A stretch of DNA of 64,000 bases from Mesorhizobium sangaii (GCF_014207355.1 NZ_JACHEF010000001.1:372001-436000), one strand, 5' to 3'; counted from the first letter of the stretch, positions 9,255 through 17,928 are shown. Numbers and translations are program-made. Notes: a model not told the origin generated them from the letters alone.

Positions 9255-9905
9255 ATGCCCAAGGCAATCATGATCATCGGCGCCGGTCCCGGCATCGGCC
9301 AGGCCGTCGCGCGCAGGTTCGGCCGTGGGGGCTGGACCATTGTTCTATCCGCACGAAGCCGCAAGCGGCTGACGACACTGGTGGCCGAGTTGCAGCGGGC
9401 AGGCATCAAGGCCCACGCGATCGAGGCTGACGCGACCGATGCCGCAGCCCTGCGCGCAGCGATCACTGAGGCCGACAGGCTTACCGGCGGCCTGACCGCG
9501 ATCCACTTCAACGCCGCTGTTGTGCGCCAACAGGACCTGTTCAGCATGACGGACGACGAGGTCGCGCAGGATCTGGCGATCAACGTCGCGGGAGGCCTCA
9601 ACACCATTCGCGCGGCGGTAGCACAGTTCGGAACGCGCGCAGGCACCATCCTCGTGACTGGAGGCGGCCTTGGCATCACGCCACACGAAGGCTGGGCGAG
9701 CCTCGGCGTCGGCAAGGCGGCCCTGCGCAATATCGTGCAGGGACTGGCCGCGCCTTTGGCGAAGCGGGATATCCGGATCGCGATCGCGACTGTCGCCACG
9801 CTGGTCAGCCCCGACACTGAGGAATCGCGTGATGTCGCCGACGTCTTCTGGACACTTGCGACCGAACCGGATGCCTCCTGGGAGGCTGTCTATCCCGCCG
9901 CCTGA
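9255..9905 (+). CDS. SDR-family protein lacking the catalytic tyrosine
   Basis: 216 residues. The N-terminus (MIIGAGPGIGQAVARRFG) gives a normal SDR coenzyme motif, and IHFNAAVV replaces the usual NNAG. In the active-site helix the sequence WASLGVGKAAL keeps Lys, but the residue four before it, normally Tyr, is Leu. The protein is also shorter than typical SDRs (about 250). It may be an atypical or non-catalytic member. The start is set by AAAGGACA before ATG 9255; a 61-codon upstream extension overlaps the preceding gene and is rejected. Confidence 0.8.
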   Translation: MPKAIMIIGAGPGIGQAVARRFGRGGWTIVLSARSRKRLTTLVAELQRAGIKAHAIEADATDAAALRAAITEADRLTGGLTAIHFNAAVVRQQDLFSMTDDEVAQDLAINVAGGLNTIRAAVAQFGTRAGTILVTGGGLGITPHEGWASLGVGKAALRNIVQGLAAPLAKRDIRIAIATVATLVSPDTEESRDVADVFWTLATEPDASWEAVYPAA

Positions 9906-10043
9906 CTTATTCCTTGGCCGGCTTTATCCCATTCTGCCCAATCTCTCAGTCCAGGGCCGGCCGTCTACGGAAATCACACGATCCAGGTGCCGGCCCAGAT
10001 GTCGGCCGCGACATCCCGGACTATCAATTCATGGAGCTTCGCA

Positions 10044-10340
10044 ATGACTGAGCAACTCACACTGATCGCCCGCCTCACCGCGAAACCCGAACACGCAGAG
10101 GCGCTCGGCAACGGTCTGCACGACCTCATCTCCCCGACGTTGAAAGAGGAAGGTTCGATCGGCTACGTGCTTCACCGAGATAATGATGATCCCAATGTGT
10201 GGATCCTTTACGAGACCTGGCGTTCGCGCGCCGACCTCGACCTCCACTTCGCCCAGCCCTACACCAAAGCGATGCTGTCTCGCTTCCCCGAGTTGCTGAC
10301 GAAAGACATGGAGCTCACCTTCGCCACGGCTGTTGGTTGA
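10044..10340 (+). CDS. Antibiotic-biosynthesis-monooxygenase (ABM) domain protein
   Basis: 98 residues. TLIARLTAKPEHAEALGNGL, then GSIGYVLHRDNDDPN and ILYETWRSRADLDLH, are standard for the YgiN/ABM dimeric ferredoxin-like fold, often quinol monooxygenases or small-molecule oxygenases. ATG 10044 follows GGAG and matches the family start; 19 upstream in-frame codons are omitted. It is part of the rightward cluster of SDRs and may act on the same compound (inference). Confidence 0.82.
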   Translation: MTEQLTLIARLTAKPEHAEALGNGLHDLISPTLKEEGSIGYVLHRDNDDPNVWILYETWRSRADLDLHFAQPYTKAMLSRFPELLTKDMELTFATAVG

Positions 10341-10578
10341 AGTCTGCGAACTGACCGCGGCCAACATCTAGCGCGGCGCGAACTTCTGGAGGCATCCTTT
10401 GCAGGCTGGCACCGGCGATTTTTTGCCGGTTGCCGGCCTGTTCCGCTTTGTCCGCCCCTAGTTCGCAATTGATAAACCGGGCTCATCAGTGATCGGAAAA
10501 TAGATGAGCTAATCAAAGATCAGGCCGCGCGCCATTCTCCTCCTCGCAGACGCAATAAACCTTTAGAGGAGACCTCAA

Positions 10579-11040
10579 ATGGCCAACTTCCAAATACCCG
10601 CCCGCAACACCCGGTCGACCTTCGCTGATATGCGCGGTCACCACGTGGCACTGCGTGTCAGCGATTTCGCCAAGGCGAAGGCCTGGTACACAGAGAAACT
10701 CGACTTCCGCGTCGTCCATCAATGGCCCTACGCCGACGAGGAGCTTGCCTATCTCGCCCCGCCCAACGACGACAACTTCATGATCGAATTGTTGGCCGGC
10801 GGCGATCCGCTGCCGATCGCGGCGCCGTCATACACCGACTTGGGCGACAGCCTCCGCCATGCGGGCTACCACCACTTCTGCATTAACGTTGCCGACATGG
10901 ACAAAACCGTCGCGGAACTGAAGGCGCGCGGAGTGACCATTGTCACCGAGCCGTTCAAACTCGATGCCATCAGCCGCAAGCTGGCCTTCTTCGCCGATCC
11001 GTTCGGCAACCTGATCGAACTGGCCGAGGTAGTCGACTGA
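10579..11040 (+). CDS. VOC-family (glyoxalase/bleomycin-resistance fold) protein
   Basis: 153 residues. HHVALRVSDFAKAKAWYTEK opens the VOC domain at about residue 20; HHFCINVADMDKTVAELKAR begins the second beta-alpha-beta-beta-beta module, and FFADPFGNLIELAE closes it. Metal-site candidates are His21/22, the Glu of MIEL, a His of YHHF and the final Glu of LIEL. The family includes glyoxalases, extradiol dioxygenases and resistance proteins; I cannot tell which this is. GAGGAGACC precedes the ATG. A terminator-like hairpin follows the stop by 13 nt. Confidence 0.85.
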   Translation: MANFQIPARNTRSTFADMRGHHVALRVSDFAKAKAWYTEKLDFRVVHQWPYADEELAYLAPPNDDNFMIELLAGGDPLPIAAPSYTDLGDSLRHAGYHHFCINVADMDKTVAELKARGVTIVTEPFKLDAISRKLAFFADPFGNLIELAEVVD

Positions 11041-11053
11041 GCTGCCGAAACCA

Positions 11054-11080
11054 AAAGGCGTCCCCGTTGCGGACGCCTTT
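11054..11080 (+). terminator. Rho-independent-type hairpin after the VOC gene
   Basis: A perfect 10-bp stem AAAGGCGTCC / GGACGCCTTT (11054-11063 and 11071-11080) with a 7-nt loop. The A and T ends give a short U run in either direction. It lies between the VOC stop and the next SDR start, so it probably ends or attenuates transcription there. Confidence 0.6.
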
Positions 11081-11108
11081 ACAACTCACAGCCATGACGG
11101 AGACAAAC

Positions 11109-11954
11109 ATGCCCAAGACCTGGTTCATTACCGGGTGCTCGACCGGCTTCGGCCGAGCCATTGCCCAGCACCTTCTGGCGAACGGCCACAACGTCGCCGT
11201 GACCGCTCGCAATCCGGCGCAGGTCGAGGACCTCGTTGCCCGGCGCCCCGATGCCGCCGTTGCCATCAGGCTCGATGTGACGGATGCAAAGCAGATCGAC
11301 GAAGCACTCGAAATAGCGACCCGGCGCTTCGGCGCGATCGACGTTCTCGTCAACAATGCGGGCGTTGGATACTTCGGTTCATTCGAGGACAGCGATCTCG
11401 CGGCCGTACACGCGATGTTCGATCTCAACGTCTGGGGGCTAGTCAACATGACGCGCGCCGTGCTTCCGGCAATGCGGCAGGCCAGGGCCGGCACCATCGT
11501 CAACATCTCGTCGATCGGCGGCCTGCGCGCCTTCCCCTCCCTGAGCTTCTATGCTGCGACCAAGCATGCGGTCGAGGCGATCTCAGAATCGCTGTCGGCC
11601 GAGGTCTCGCCGCTGGGGCTCAAAGTTCTCATCGTCGAGCCCAGCGCGTTCCGCACCGACTGGGCCGGCCGTTCAGCGGCGGAAGCGGCCAACCCGACCT
11701 CCGACTACGACCAGACCGCCGGCGCAGTGCAGCGCATGATCCGCAGCTGGAGCGGCAATCAGGCAGGTGACCCTGCACGCGCCGCAGCAGCGATCGTACG
11801 CGCCGTCGAGGCAGAGCGTCCGCCGCTGCGGCTGCTGCTCGGGCGCGGCGCGCTGGCTGGTGCACGCGAAAAGCTCGAGACGCTCAAGGTCGATTTCGAC
11901 GCATGGGCCGTGACCACCGAAGGCGCGGACTTCCCCGGCACCGAACCGACCTGA
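11109..11954 (+). CDS. Short-chain dehydrogenase/reductase
   Basis: 281 residues. TGCSTGFGRAIA supplies the coenzyme loop, NNAGVGYFG the NNAG motif, NISSIGG the serine region and FYAATKHAVE the YxxxK pair. The C-terminal extension of about 30 residues is usual for the oxidoreductase subgroup annotated as SDR family NAD(P)-dependent. Three in-frame ATGs exist; I take 11109 because GGAG lies 7 nt upstream and the family begins at MPKTWFITG. It follows the terminator hairpin, so it may have its own promoter. Confidence 0.88.
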   Translation: MPKTWFITGCSTGFGRAIAQHLLANGHNVAVTARNPAQVEDLVARRPDAAVAIRLDVTDAKQIDEALEIATRRFGAIDVLVNNAGVGYFGSFEDSDLAAVHAMFDLNVWGLVNMTRAVLPAMRQARAGTIVNISSIGGLRAFPSLSFYAATKHAVEAISESLSAEVSPLGLKVLIVEPSAFRTDWAGRSAAEAANPTSDYDQTAGAVQRMIRSWSGNQAGDPARAAAAIVRAVEAERPPLRLLLGRGALAGAREKLETLKVDFDAWAVTTEGADFPGTEPT

Positions 11955-12024
11955 CGCGATCGCGCAATGCGGCTGCCGCGAGGCGGCCGCATCGTCGCGC
12001 CACGCCGTTGCGAACGCGACGCAG

Positions 12025-12330
12025 TCATCCGTCCAATGAATGGTGCACCTGCGAGATCGTCCAGTCGACACTGCGATGGTCGATCGTCACGTGAACCGGC
12101 GACTCCGCCATCTCCGTCATGATGCCGGCCGCCGAACGGTGGCCGTCCTCGGTGGTTTCCCAGAACACAATGTCGACGATCATGCCGTCGTCGCGCTCGC
12201 AGATGCGCCGCCCCATGAAACCGGGCTGACGTCGAATCCACGGGTCGATATCGGCATTTGCGGTGATGAAGTCGGCGATGGACAGTCCCGCCTTGAGCCT
12301 GAGCGTGGTGATCTCGATGGCATGGGTCAT
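12025..12330 (-). CDS. Small ABM-like protein of unknown role
   Basis: 101 residues. The layout LRLKAGLSIADFITANADID, then QPGFMGRRICERDDG and VDIVFWETTEDGHRS, resembles the dimeric alpha/beta-barrel (ABM/EthD-like) fold, but I do not recognise a named family. AGGAGA lies 9 nt upstream of the ATG. The gene sits 18 nt downstream of the minus-strand SDR, so the two form a short operon divergent from the AraC gene. Confidence 0.7.
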   Translation of the reverse strand: MTHAIEITTLRLKAGLSIADFITANADIDPWIRRQPGFMGRRICERDDGMIVDIVFWETTEDGHRSAAGIMTEMAESPVHVTIDHRSVDWTISQVHHSLDG

Positions 12331-12348
12331 GGGATGCGTCTCCTGAGA

Positions 12349-13074
12349 TCAGCCTTGTGTGGTCGGCCGGACGATCAATTCGTTGATGTCGACATCTGCC
12401 GGCTGGCTGATGGCGAAGGCGATTGCCTCCGCTATCGCCTGGGACGAGATCGACGTGTTTTCGAGCATGTCCTTGAAGAACGCGCGCGTGCCCGGCTCGG
12501 CGATGCCGTCAAACAGTTCGGTGCGTGTTAGGCCGGGGCTGATCATCGTTGCCCGGACGTGCCGGCTTTCCTGCCGCAGCCCTTCGGTGACGGCACGCAC
12601 GGCGAACTTCGTGGCCGCGTAAACTCCAGCCGTCGGGTCGACGCGATATGAAGAGACCGATCCGATGTTGATGATATGGCCCGACTTGCGTTCCGTCATC
12701 GTCGGCAGGACCGCGGCCACGCCATTCAGGACGCCGCGCAGATTGACGTCGATCATCCGGTTCCATTCGTCGACGCGCACGTCGGACATCGGCGCGAGGG
12801 GCATGACGCCGGCGTTGTTCACCAGCACGTCGACCTCACCGAAAGCTGCTTCGGCCTGCGCGACGAAGGCCCTCATGTCGGCAAGGCTGGTGACGTCCAA
12901 CGGAATTGCGATCGCCTTGCCGCCGGATAGGGGGATGTCCTCGGCGATGGATTGGATACGATCGAGGCGGCGGGCGCCGAGCGCAACACGATGGCCGAGC
13001 TGCGCCAGGTGGCGTGCCGCGGCCTCTCCTATGCCGCTCGACGCGCCTGTGATGAGGATGGTCTTGGTGGTCAT
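12349..13074 (-). CDS. Short-chain dehydrogenase/reductase
   Basis: 241 residues with textbook SDR motifs: TGASSGIGEAAA near the N-terminus, NNAGVMPL, INIGSVSSY and the catalytic YAATK. The C-terminal IVRPTTQG matches the SDR subgroup that resembles serine 3-dehydrogenase/YdfG. A 42-codon upstream extension reaches into the divergent AraC promoter region and is rejected in favour of ATG 13074. It is divergent from an AraC-family gene and probably its target. Confidence 0.9.
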   Translation of the reverse strand: MTTKTILITGASSGIGEAAARHLAQLGHRVALGARRLDRIQSIAEDIPLSGGKAIAIPLDVTSLADMRAFVAQAEAAFGEVDVLVNNAGVMPLAPMSDVRVDEWNRMIDVNLRGVLNGVAAVLPTMTERKSGHIINIGSVSSYRVDPTAGVYAATKFAVRAVTEGLRQESRHVRATMISPGLTRTELFDGIAEPGTRAFFKDMLENTSISSQAIAEAIAFAISQPADVDINELIVRPTTQG

Positions 13075-13143
13075 GGGTCCATTCCGGATGTTTGCGTTGA
13101 TGGTCCGCAGTACCGTCATAGAAGGCTGGATCGTTAGCTCGGT

Positions 13144-13171
13144 CCTGCAAGAGTCTTGCACGACCCTGCAA
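13144..13171. promoter_or_regulatory. Candidate AraC operator: palindrome plus 21-bp-spaced direct repeat
   Basis: In the 124-nt divergent gap between the SDR and the AraC gene, TGCAAGAGTCTTGCA (13146-13160) is a perfect dyad around one base. CCTGCAA appears at 13144-13150 and again at 13165-13171, exactly 21 bp apart, which places two half-sites on one face of the helix as AraC-family dimers prefer. The binding protein is inferred from position. Confidence 0.5.
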
Positions 13172-13198
13172 CGCCTCGCCGCGCTGTGATGACCGGAC

Positions 13199-14122
13199 AT
13201 GCAGAATTGTGTATGGGACCGCTGGAACGTGAGCCGCCAGATGCCGCATCGCCCGCCGTCCGAAATCTACGCTGACATGGCCGATATCCTGGAGCGCCAC
13301 TTGCCTCAGGATGGTGACTTGGCTTCGGCGGTCGCCGGCCTCTACCTCAGCCGCCGCTCGGCGCCGACCGAACCGGTATACCTGTCGCAATGGCCATGCT
13401 TTGCGTTCGTCATTCGAGGCAGGAAGAGCGTGACGTTGGGCGACGTCACGCACTCCTATGGTGTCGGGGACTATCTGGTCGTCTCGTTCGATCTGCCGGT
13501 CGTCTCCCGCGTCGTCGAGGCCGCAGCCGGCGAGCCGCACCTTGGCTTCGGCATGGCCATCAATCCCGATTGCGTCAGGGAACTGCTCGCTCGGATGCAG
13601 CCGCTGCCGACGTCGAAGTCCACTTTTGGCCTGACGGTCAACGACGCTTCGCAGGAGTTGCTGGACGCATCCGTTCGCTACCTTCGCTTGCTCGATAGTC
13701 CGGCCGACATTTCCGTGTTGGCGCCGGTGATCGAGCGCGAAATTCACTTTCGCCTTCTCACCGGTCCTATGGGCGGCCGGTTGCTTCAGATCGCCATGGC
13801 GGGCACGCCCGACAATCGTATCGCCCGTGCCATCGAATGGCTGCGTGGCAACTTCGCTCAACCGCTGCGCATCGAGGAGTTGGCGAGACGTGTTGGGATG
13901 AGCGTGTCATCTCTCCACCACCTCTTCAAGAGCGCTACCGCCATGACTCCGATGCAGTATCAGAAACGGCTGCGCCTGACCGAGGCGCGCCGCCTGATGC
14001 TCGCGGAACGCCTCGATGTCGGAGCCGCTGGCTACGCCGTTGGCTACCAGAGCCCGTCGCAGTTCAGCCGCGAGTACCGACGCCTTTTCGGTAAGCCACC
14101 AATTCGCGACATTCCAAATTAG
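13199..14122 (+). CDS. AraC-family transcriptional regulator
   Basis: 307 residues from ATG 13199, or 293 from the in-frame ATG at 13241 (MPHRPPSEIYAD), which may be the true start; neither has a strong ribosome-binding site. An AraC_N-type cupin domain occupies about residues 30-190 (FAFVIRGRKSVTLG, YGVGDYLVVSFDLPV). A double HTH follows: RIEELARRVGMSVSSLHHLF, then YAVGYQSPSQFSREYRRLFG. Proteins of this type commonly regulate a divergent dehydrogenase, here the SDR at 12349-13074. Confidence 0.9.
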   Translation: MQNCVWDRWNVSRQMPHRPPSEIYADMADILERHLPQDGDLASAVAGLYLSRRSAPTEPVYLSQWPCFAFVIRGRKSVTLGDVTHSYGVGDYLVVSFDLPVVSRVVEAAAGEPHLGFGMAINPDCVRELLARMQPLPTSKSTFGLTVNDASQELLDASVRYLRLLDSPADISVLAPVIEREIHFRLLTGPMGGRLLQIAMAGTPDNRIARAIEWLRGNFAQPLRIEELARRVGMSVSSLHHLFKSATAMTPMQYQKRLRLTEARRLMLAERLDVGAAGYAVGYQSPSQFSREYRRLFGKPPIRDIPN

Positions 14123-14346
14123 ACCGTTCGGAGTGGTGTTCTGCCCTGTATTCTTGGATTGCTTGGCGAGGGGTGACGTGCAGCCTAAAAGCACCCAACA
14201 CCTCGCTGTATTATGTCCGCTTTCAGCAAACGCTGGGAGCGTATTGTACGGCCGAACGCAGGCGCATTGCTGCCGCTCGTGCCCGGCGACATGTAGTGTG
14301 CCCGCTTTACCGGCCCCGGAATCGGACTAGCGACGCGGCCACGGGT

Positions 14347-15567
14347 TCAATCATGGCGAGGTGGCGCCTGTATGCTGGAAGCCAGGCCGGAATTGATCTG
14401 GTCCGGCTCGGGCGTCGCCTGTGCTTCCCATTCCGGGACCGATTGCGCCAGCTCGCCGTCGGCCATCTCTGTTGGGATACAGTCCGGGCGGGCCGAGGGA
14501 CCATCGAGCACGTTGGACAGACTTTCACGTGCGCTGTCGAGCCACGTAGAATGATCTGCGGCAGAGTGGTCCCGGATCGAGACAGTTGCGGTCATGCCAG
14601 AGACAAGCGGTACGCCGGGAGGCACTTCGTCTATCGCGATGCGAACGGGAACACGCTGGGCCAGCCGCACCCAGGTATAGATCGGATCCACATTCGGTAG
14701 TCCCTGGGCGCCGGCGGCTGCGTTGGAAACGCTGAGGCCACGTGTGATCGTGCTGACGTGCCCGATGATCGGCGCGGAGTAACCCATCAGCTTCGCCTCG
14801 ACCGGGGCGCCGGTGCAGACGCGCGCCATCTTGGTCTCTTCGAAATATCCGTCGATCCAGAAACTGTCGGTATCGATTATCGAAACATTGGCGATGCCCT
14901 GGCGGGCATAGTCGCCGGCCCGCAGCAGCAGGTTCGTCACATATCCATTCACTGGACTGCGAACCTCGGTGCGCTTCAGGTTCACTTCAGCCAAGGCGAC
15001 CTGGGACTGCGCCGCTTCGAATGCGGCCTCAGCCTGGATCGCATTGCCGGCATAGATCTGCTGCTGTTCGGGGGTGGTCGCAAGGCTTGACAGTTTTCCC
15101 TGCCGTTCGGATTGCCGCTGCTTTACCTGCACATCCGCTGCCCTTTGCTGCAGCGCAGCTTTACTGCTCGTCAGGGCCACGTCGAAATCGAACTGGTCGA
15201 GCACGTACAGAACATCGCCCTTGTGCACGAACTGGTTGTCGGCAACGCGCAGCTCCTTGATCCGGCCGGTAACTTCAGGAGCGACGCTTGCCACCTGAAC
15301 GCGGACACGTCCGTCGCGAGTCCACGGGGCGGTCAAATAGTGGTCCCAGGCGACGACGGAAATGAGCACCGCGACCAGCGCCAACGCCAGCGTGGCAAGT
15401 CGCTTCCCTGCTGCTGCCAGCGCGAGGCGCATCCCGGCGAGCTTGAGGTTCGGCGCCAGCAATGCCGTAGCGTCCGTTTGCATAGGTGGCAAAGCGAGAG
15501 GCAGCGGGGTCGTCATCGCTTCCTGAACAAACTCTTCGTTGAGTAGCGCGTCCATAACAGTCTCCAT
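14347..15567 (-). CDS. HlyD/AaeA-family membrane-fusion efflux subunit
   Basis: 406 residues. One N-terminal membrane anchor (LATLALALVAVLISVVAW, about residues 57-75) is followed by the biotin/lipoyl-like entry VQVASVAPEVTGRIKEL, a coiled-coil hairpin rich in Gln/Ala, and the beta-barrel region VRSPVNGYVTNLLLRAGDY. The C-terminal tail of about 60 residues is unusually Pro/Ser-rich. ATG 15567 shares one base with the preceding DUF1656 stop (TTGATG). It forms an AaeXAB-type exporter for aromatic or organic acids with the two genes before it. Confidence 0.88.
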   Translation of the reverse strand: METVMDALLNEEFVQEAMTTPLPLALPPMQTDATALLAPNLKLAGMRLALAAAGKRLATLALALVAVLISVVAWDHYLTAPWTRDGRVRVQVASVAPEVTGRIKELRVADNQFVHKGDVLYVLDQFDFDVALTSSKAALQQRAADVQVKQRQSERQGKLSSLATTPEQQQIYAGNAIQAEAAFEAAQSQVALAEVNLKRTEVRSPVNGYVTNLLLRAGDYARQGIANVSIIDTDSFWIDGYFEETKMARVCTGAPVEAKLMGYSAPIIGHVSTITRGLSVSNAAAGAQGLPNVDPIYTWVRLAQRVPVRIAIDEVPPGVPLVSGMTATVSIRDHSAADHSTWLDSARESLSNVLDGPSARPDCIPTEMADGELAQSVPEWEAQATPEPDQINSGLASSIQAPPRHD

Positions 15568-15770
15568 CAAGCGAGAAGCACAAGGCCGCCAAGCACAACC
15601 ACATAAAGGCTGAACTCGGCGATCGACACGTGGCTGAAGATGCTGGCGAAACCGACGAGGTGTAGGATCGGCCGAAGCCCGAGAATGACGACGAGCGCCG
15701 CGACCGCGTAGGTGATGAGAGGCGCGAACATGACCCCGCCGATCACAAGCTCATGAAAATCGTGCGTCAT
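15567..15770 (-). CDS. DUF1656 small membrane protein (AaeX-like)
   Basis: 67 residues with two transmembrane helices (ITYAVAALVVILGLRPIL and FSLYVVVLGGLVLLA). The start HDFHELVIGGVMFAP is the hallmark of the DUF1656/AaeX family, which always sits between an FUSC-type permease and an HlyD-type subunit. It overlaps the permease gene by four bases (ATGA) and the HlyD gene by one. Confidence 0.9.
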   Translation of the reverse strand: MTHDFHELVIGGVMFAPLITYAVAALVVILGLRPILHLVGFASIFSHVSIAEFSLYVVVLGGLVLLA

Positions 15771-17722
15771 AACCTGGCTCCTTGAGCATCAATGGTTCCT
15801 GCCGGTGCCTGCTCGACAATTGCACTGGCAGTGACGAGCGCTGCACGCGCGGCGGCGACGGCATGATCGGTCTCGGCGCTGGCATGCAGATCGTCGGCGG
15901 CTGCGCGGATAAGCTGCGGATCGCGTGCGGCCAAAGCTGCGCGCGCGTTCACGACCAATGTGCCTAGGGAGCGATCCGTCAGCCGGGCAAGCCGGGCTGC
16001 AGAACAGCGGATTGCGGCGGCTTGATCGAAATACGCCAGAGCGTGCTCGACCGAGCTGCGGTACTCCGCCTCGTTCGGTCCGGCTGCGGCGATCTGCCCG
16101 ACCCGCACGGCATCTCTGAATGCAGCCTCCTCGGGCGCGTAGCGCCGATCGGAGCGATCCAGCAGCTGCCGAAGATCATCCTTCGCCGACGCGAGCAGCC
16201 AGCGCCTGCGCTGACGGTCCGATACCGGCGGGATGAGATACTGGGTTGCGAGCAGTACGCTCATCGCCGCACAGGTGAACAGCGACGTGAAAAGGAATGC
16301 CTGCGGATTGTAGGTTTGCGGATTGCTTGCGGCGAATATCGCCGAGATGAAAATCAGGTTCACCTTTCCGAGACCCGCCCAGACCGGGTTCGGCGAGGTC
16401 GCCACGAGCGCGGCTCCGATCAGGAATGGGGCAAGGCCGAGCGCCAGCAGCGGAAAATCGGAAACGCCGTTGAGGACGACGAACTCCTGGACGAAGGTCA
16501 GAGCGACCGCGATCGGCACGCCGATAAACCCGAGCGTTGTAAACATGCGCGGCGATGGCGTCGTTGCACCCAGTCCGAGGGCGACTGCAACCAGGGACAG
16601 CGCCGAGCTCGCGCTTGGCCAGCCGGCCAACACGAAAAAGAGGGAAGCTGCTGCAACACATGCTGTCGCCCGGACTCCATTTTCTATCGCAATCCGCTGC
16701 GACCGGTAGAGTGGCGCGCGCCATGACCATTGTGGGCGCACGACGGATTTCAGCGCCATAAGGTTAAGCTGAACCTCCGCATCCCGCCGCATAAGGTCGC
16801 CGAGCGCCCAGCGATGTGGCGTTTGATCAGCATCGAGCGAGTCGGGGTGTTGATCTCGGAATGATACGTCCGAAAGGTCTTCGGAGGTCAAGTCAAACGA
16901 GCAGGCCCACTGTTCGCGCAGTGCCATATCCGGGATGGCCGGGAGCGCGGCCAAGGCACGCGCCGCCTGCAGCTCCGCCACCAGCGCCACCATCGCGCTG
17001 CGGGCTGAAGCGCTTCTCACCGGACCACTGCTCGATTCGGCTGCGAGGCTCGATATGTCCGGGCGCAGCGTGACGATCTCTCCGATCAGGGCTGTTACCG
17101 CCACGGCATCGGTGGCCTCGCGGCGAATGACCGCCCGTGCATAGTTCCGCACGCGCTGGTGAAGGGCTGCGAGCTGCGCGCCAAGCTGCGGATGACGATC
17201 GGGAGCCAGCAGCAGGTCGTTCACGAGCGTGATCGACAGCACCCCAACCGCAATGGCGGCACCGCGCTCCATGGCTGCTTCAAAGACATTCTGCGGGTTG
17301 TCAATCTGCTGGATGGCGATGAACGCAACGGTATAGCCAGACAGCACCGCGGCGTATGCGCGATAGCCGTCGAGCAGGCTGCACGCATAGATGCAAAGGC
17401 CCATCCACAAAGCGAAGGCCACGAGAAGCAGATCTCTCGTTTGCGAAAGCGAGCCGACGATCACAATCGAGACAACCACGCCCAGCGTGGTTGCAATCAG
17501 GCGAAATCCGGCCTTCTCCAGCGCCTGCCCACGCGTTGGTTCCGCCAGTATCATGACGGTGAGCATGGCTGAGACCGGCGCCTCGAGTTGAAGCCAGAAA
17601 CTCGCCAGCAGGGCAACGACCGCGGCCATCCAGATGCGGATGGCAAAAGCCCACGACCGGAGAGGAAATCCGGCGATGACGAGGGGCATTTGTGTCGTGG
17701 TTGCGCTCACGGCCGGACCCAT
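15767..17722 (-). CDS. FUSC/AaeB-family aromatic acid exporter permease
   Basis: 651 residues in the FUSC layout: an N-terminal block of about six transmembrane helices (from WAFAIRIWMAAVVALLASFW), a long soluble region (about residues 180-330), a second block of helices (ATACVAAASLFFVLAGW onwards) and a soluble C-terminal tail. This is the AaeB/YdhK architecture for efflux of p-hydroxybenzoate-like acids. It starts 4 nt after the stop of a 48-residue membrane protein, and the whole operon is preceded by the recurring 30-bp motif described at 17929. Confidence 0.9.
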   Translation of the reverse strand: MGPAVSATTTQMPLVIAGFPLRSWAFAIRIWMAAVVALLASFWLQLEAPVSAMLTVMILAEPTRGQALEKAGFRLIATTLGVVVSIVIVGSLSQTRDLLLVAFALWMGLCIYACSLLDGYRAYAAVLSGYTVAFIAIQQIDNPQNVFEAAMERGAAIAVGVLSITLVNDLLLAPDRHPQLGAQLAALHQRVRNYARAVIRREATDAVAVTALIGEIVTLRPDISSLAAESSSGPVRSASARSAMVALVAELQAARALAALPAIPDMALREQWACSFDLTSEDLSDVSFRDQHPDSLDADQTPHRWALGDLMRRDAEVQLNLMALKSVVRPQWSWRAPLYRSQRIAIENGVRATACVAAASLFFVLAGWPSASSALSLVAVALGLGATTPSPRMFTTLGFIGVPIAVALTFVQEFVVLNGVSDFPLLALGLAPFLIGAALVATSPNPVWAGLGKVNLIFISAIFAASNPQTYNPQAFLFTSLFTCAAMSVLLATQYLIPPVSDRQRRRWLLASAKDDLRQLLDRSDRRYAPEEAAFRDAVRVGQIAAAGPNEAEYRSSVEHALAYFDQAAAIRCSAARLARLTDRSLGTLVVNARAALAARDPQLIRAAADDLHASAETDHAVAAARAALVTASAIVEQAPAGTIDAQGARL

Positions 17723-17726
17723 TTCC

Positions 17727-17873
17727 TCACTGAAGGATCACGCTTGCGGCGGAAACCAGGATCCACAATCCGAACAGCGGAATAAGTATCCACCGCGCCT
17801 GGGTGACGCTGATGTCACTCTTCGTCCTGACGATTGCAGCGACGCGTGAATTGCTAAGCCGGGGATCGCGCAT
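17727..17873 (-). CDS. 48-residue membrane protein heading the efflux operon
   Basis: A short gene encodes 48 residues: a basic N-terminal half (MRDPRLSNSRVAAIVRTKSD) followed by one hydrophobic helix (ILIPLFGLWILVSAASVIL). CAGGAG lies 7 nt before the ATG, a strong site, and the stop is only 4 nt ahead of the AaeB-type permease start, so translation is likely coupled. I recognise no family. The N-in, one-helix form suggests an accessory subunit of the exporter. A non-coding reading is possible, but the ribosome-binding site and spacing argue for a real gene. Confidence 0.7.
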   Translation of the reverse strand: MRDPRLSNSRVAAIVRTKSDISVTQARWILIPLFGLWILVSAASVILQ

Positions 17874-17928
17874 GACACATCTCCTGTGTTGGATGCGCTA
17901 GAGATCGACTGTCGGCGGCCGCAAATCC

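Noticed and set aside
10411..10430. Hairpin ACCGGC / GCCGGT as a terminator
   Set aside because: The stem is only 6 bp and the T run is in the loop, not after the stem.
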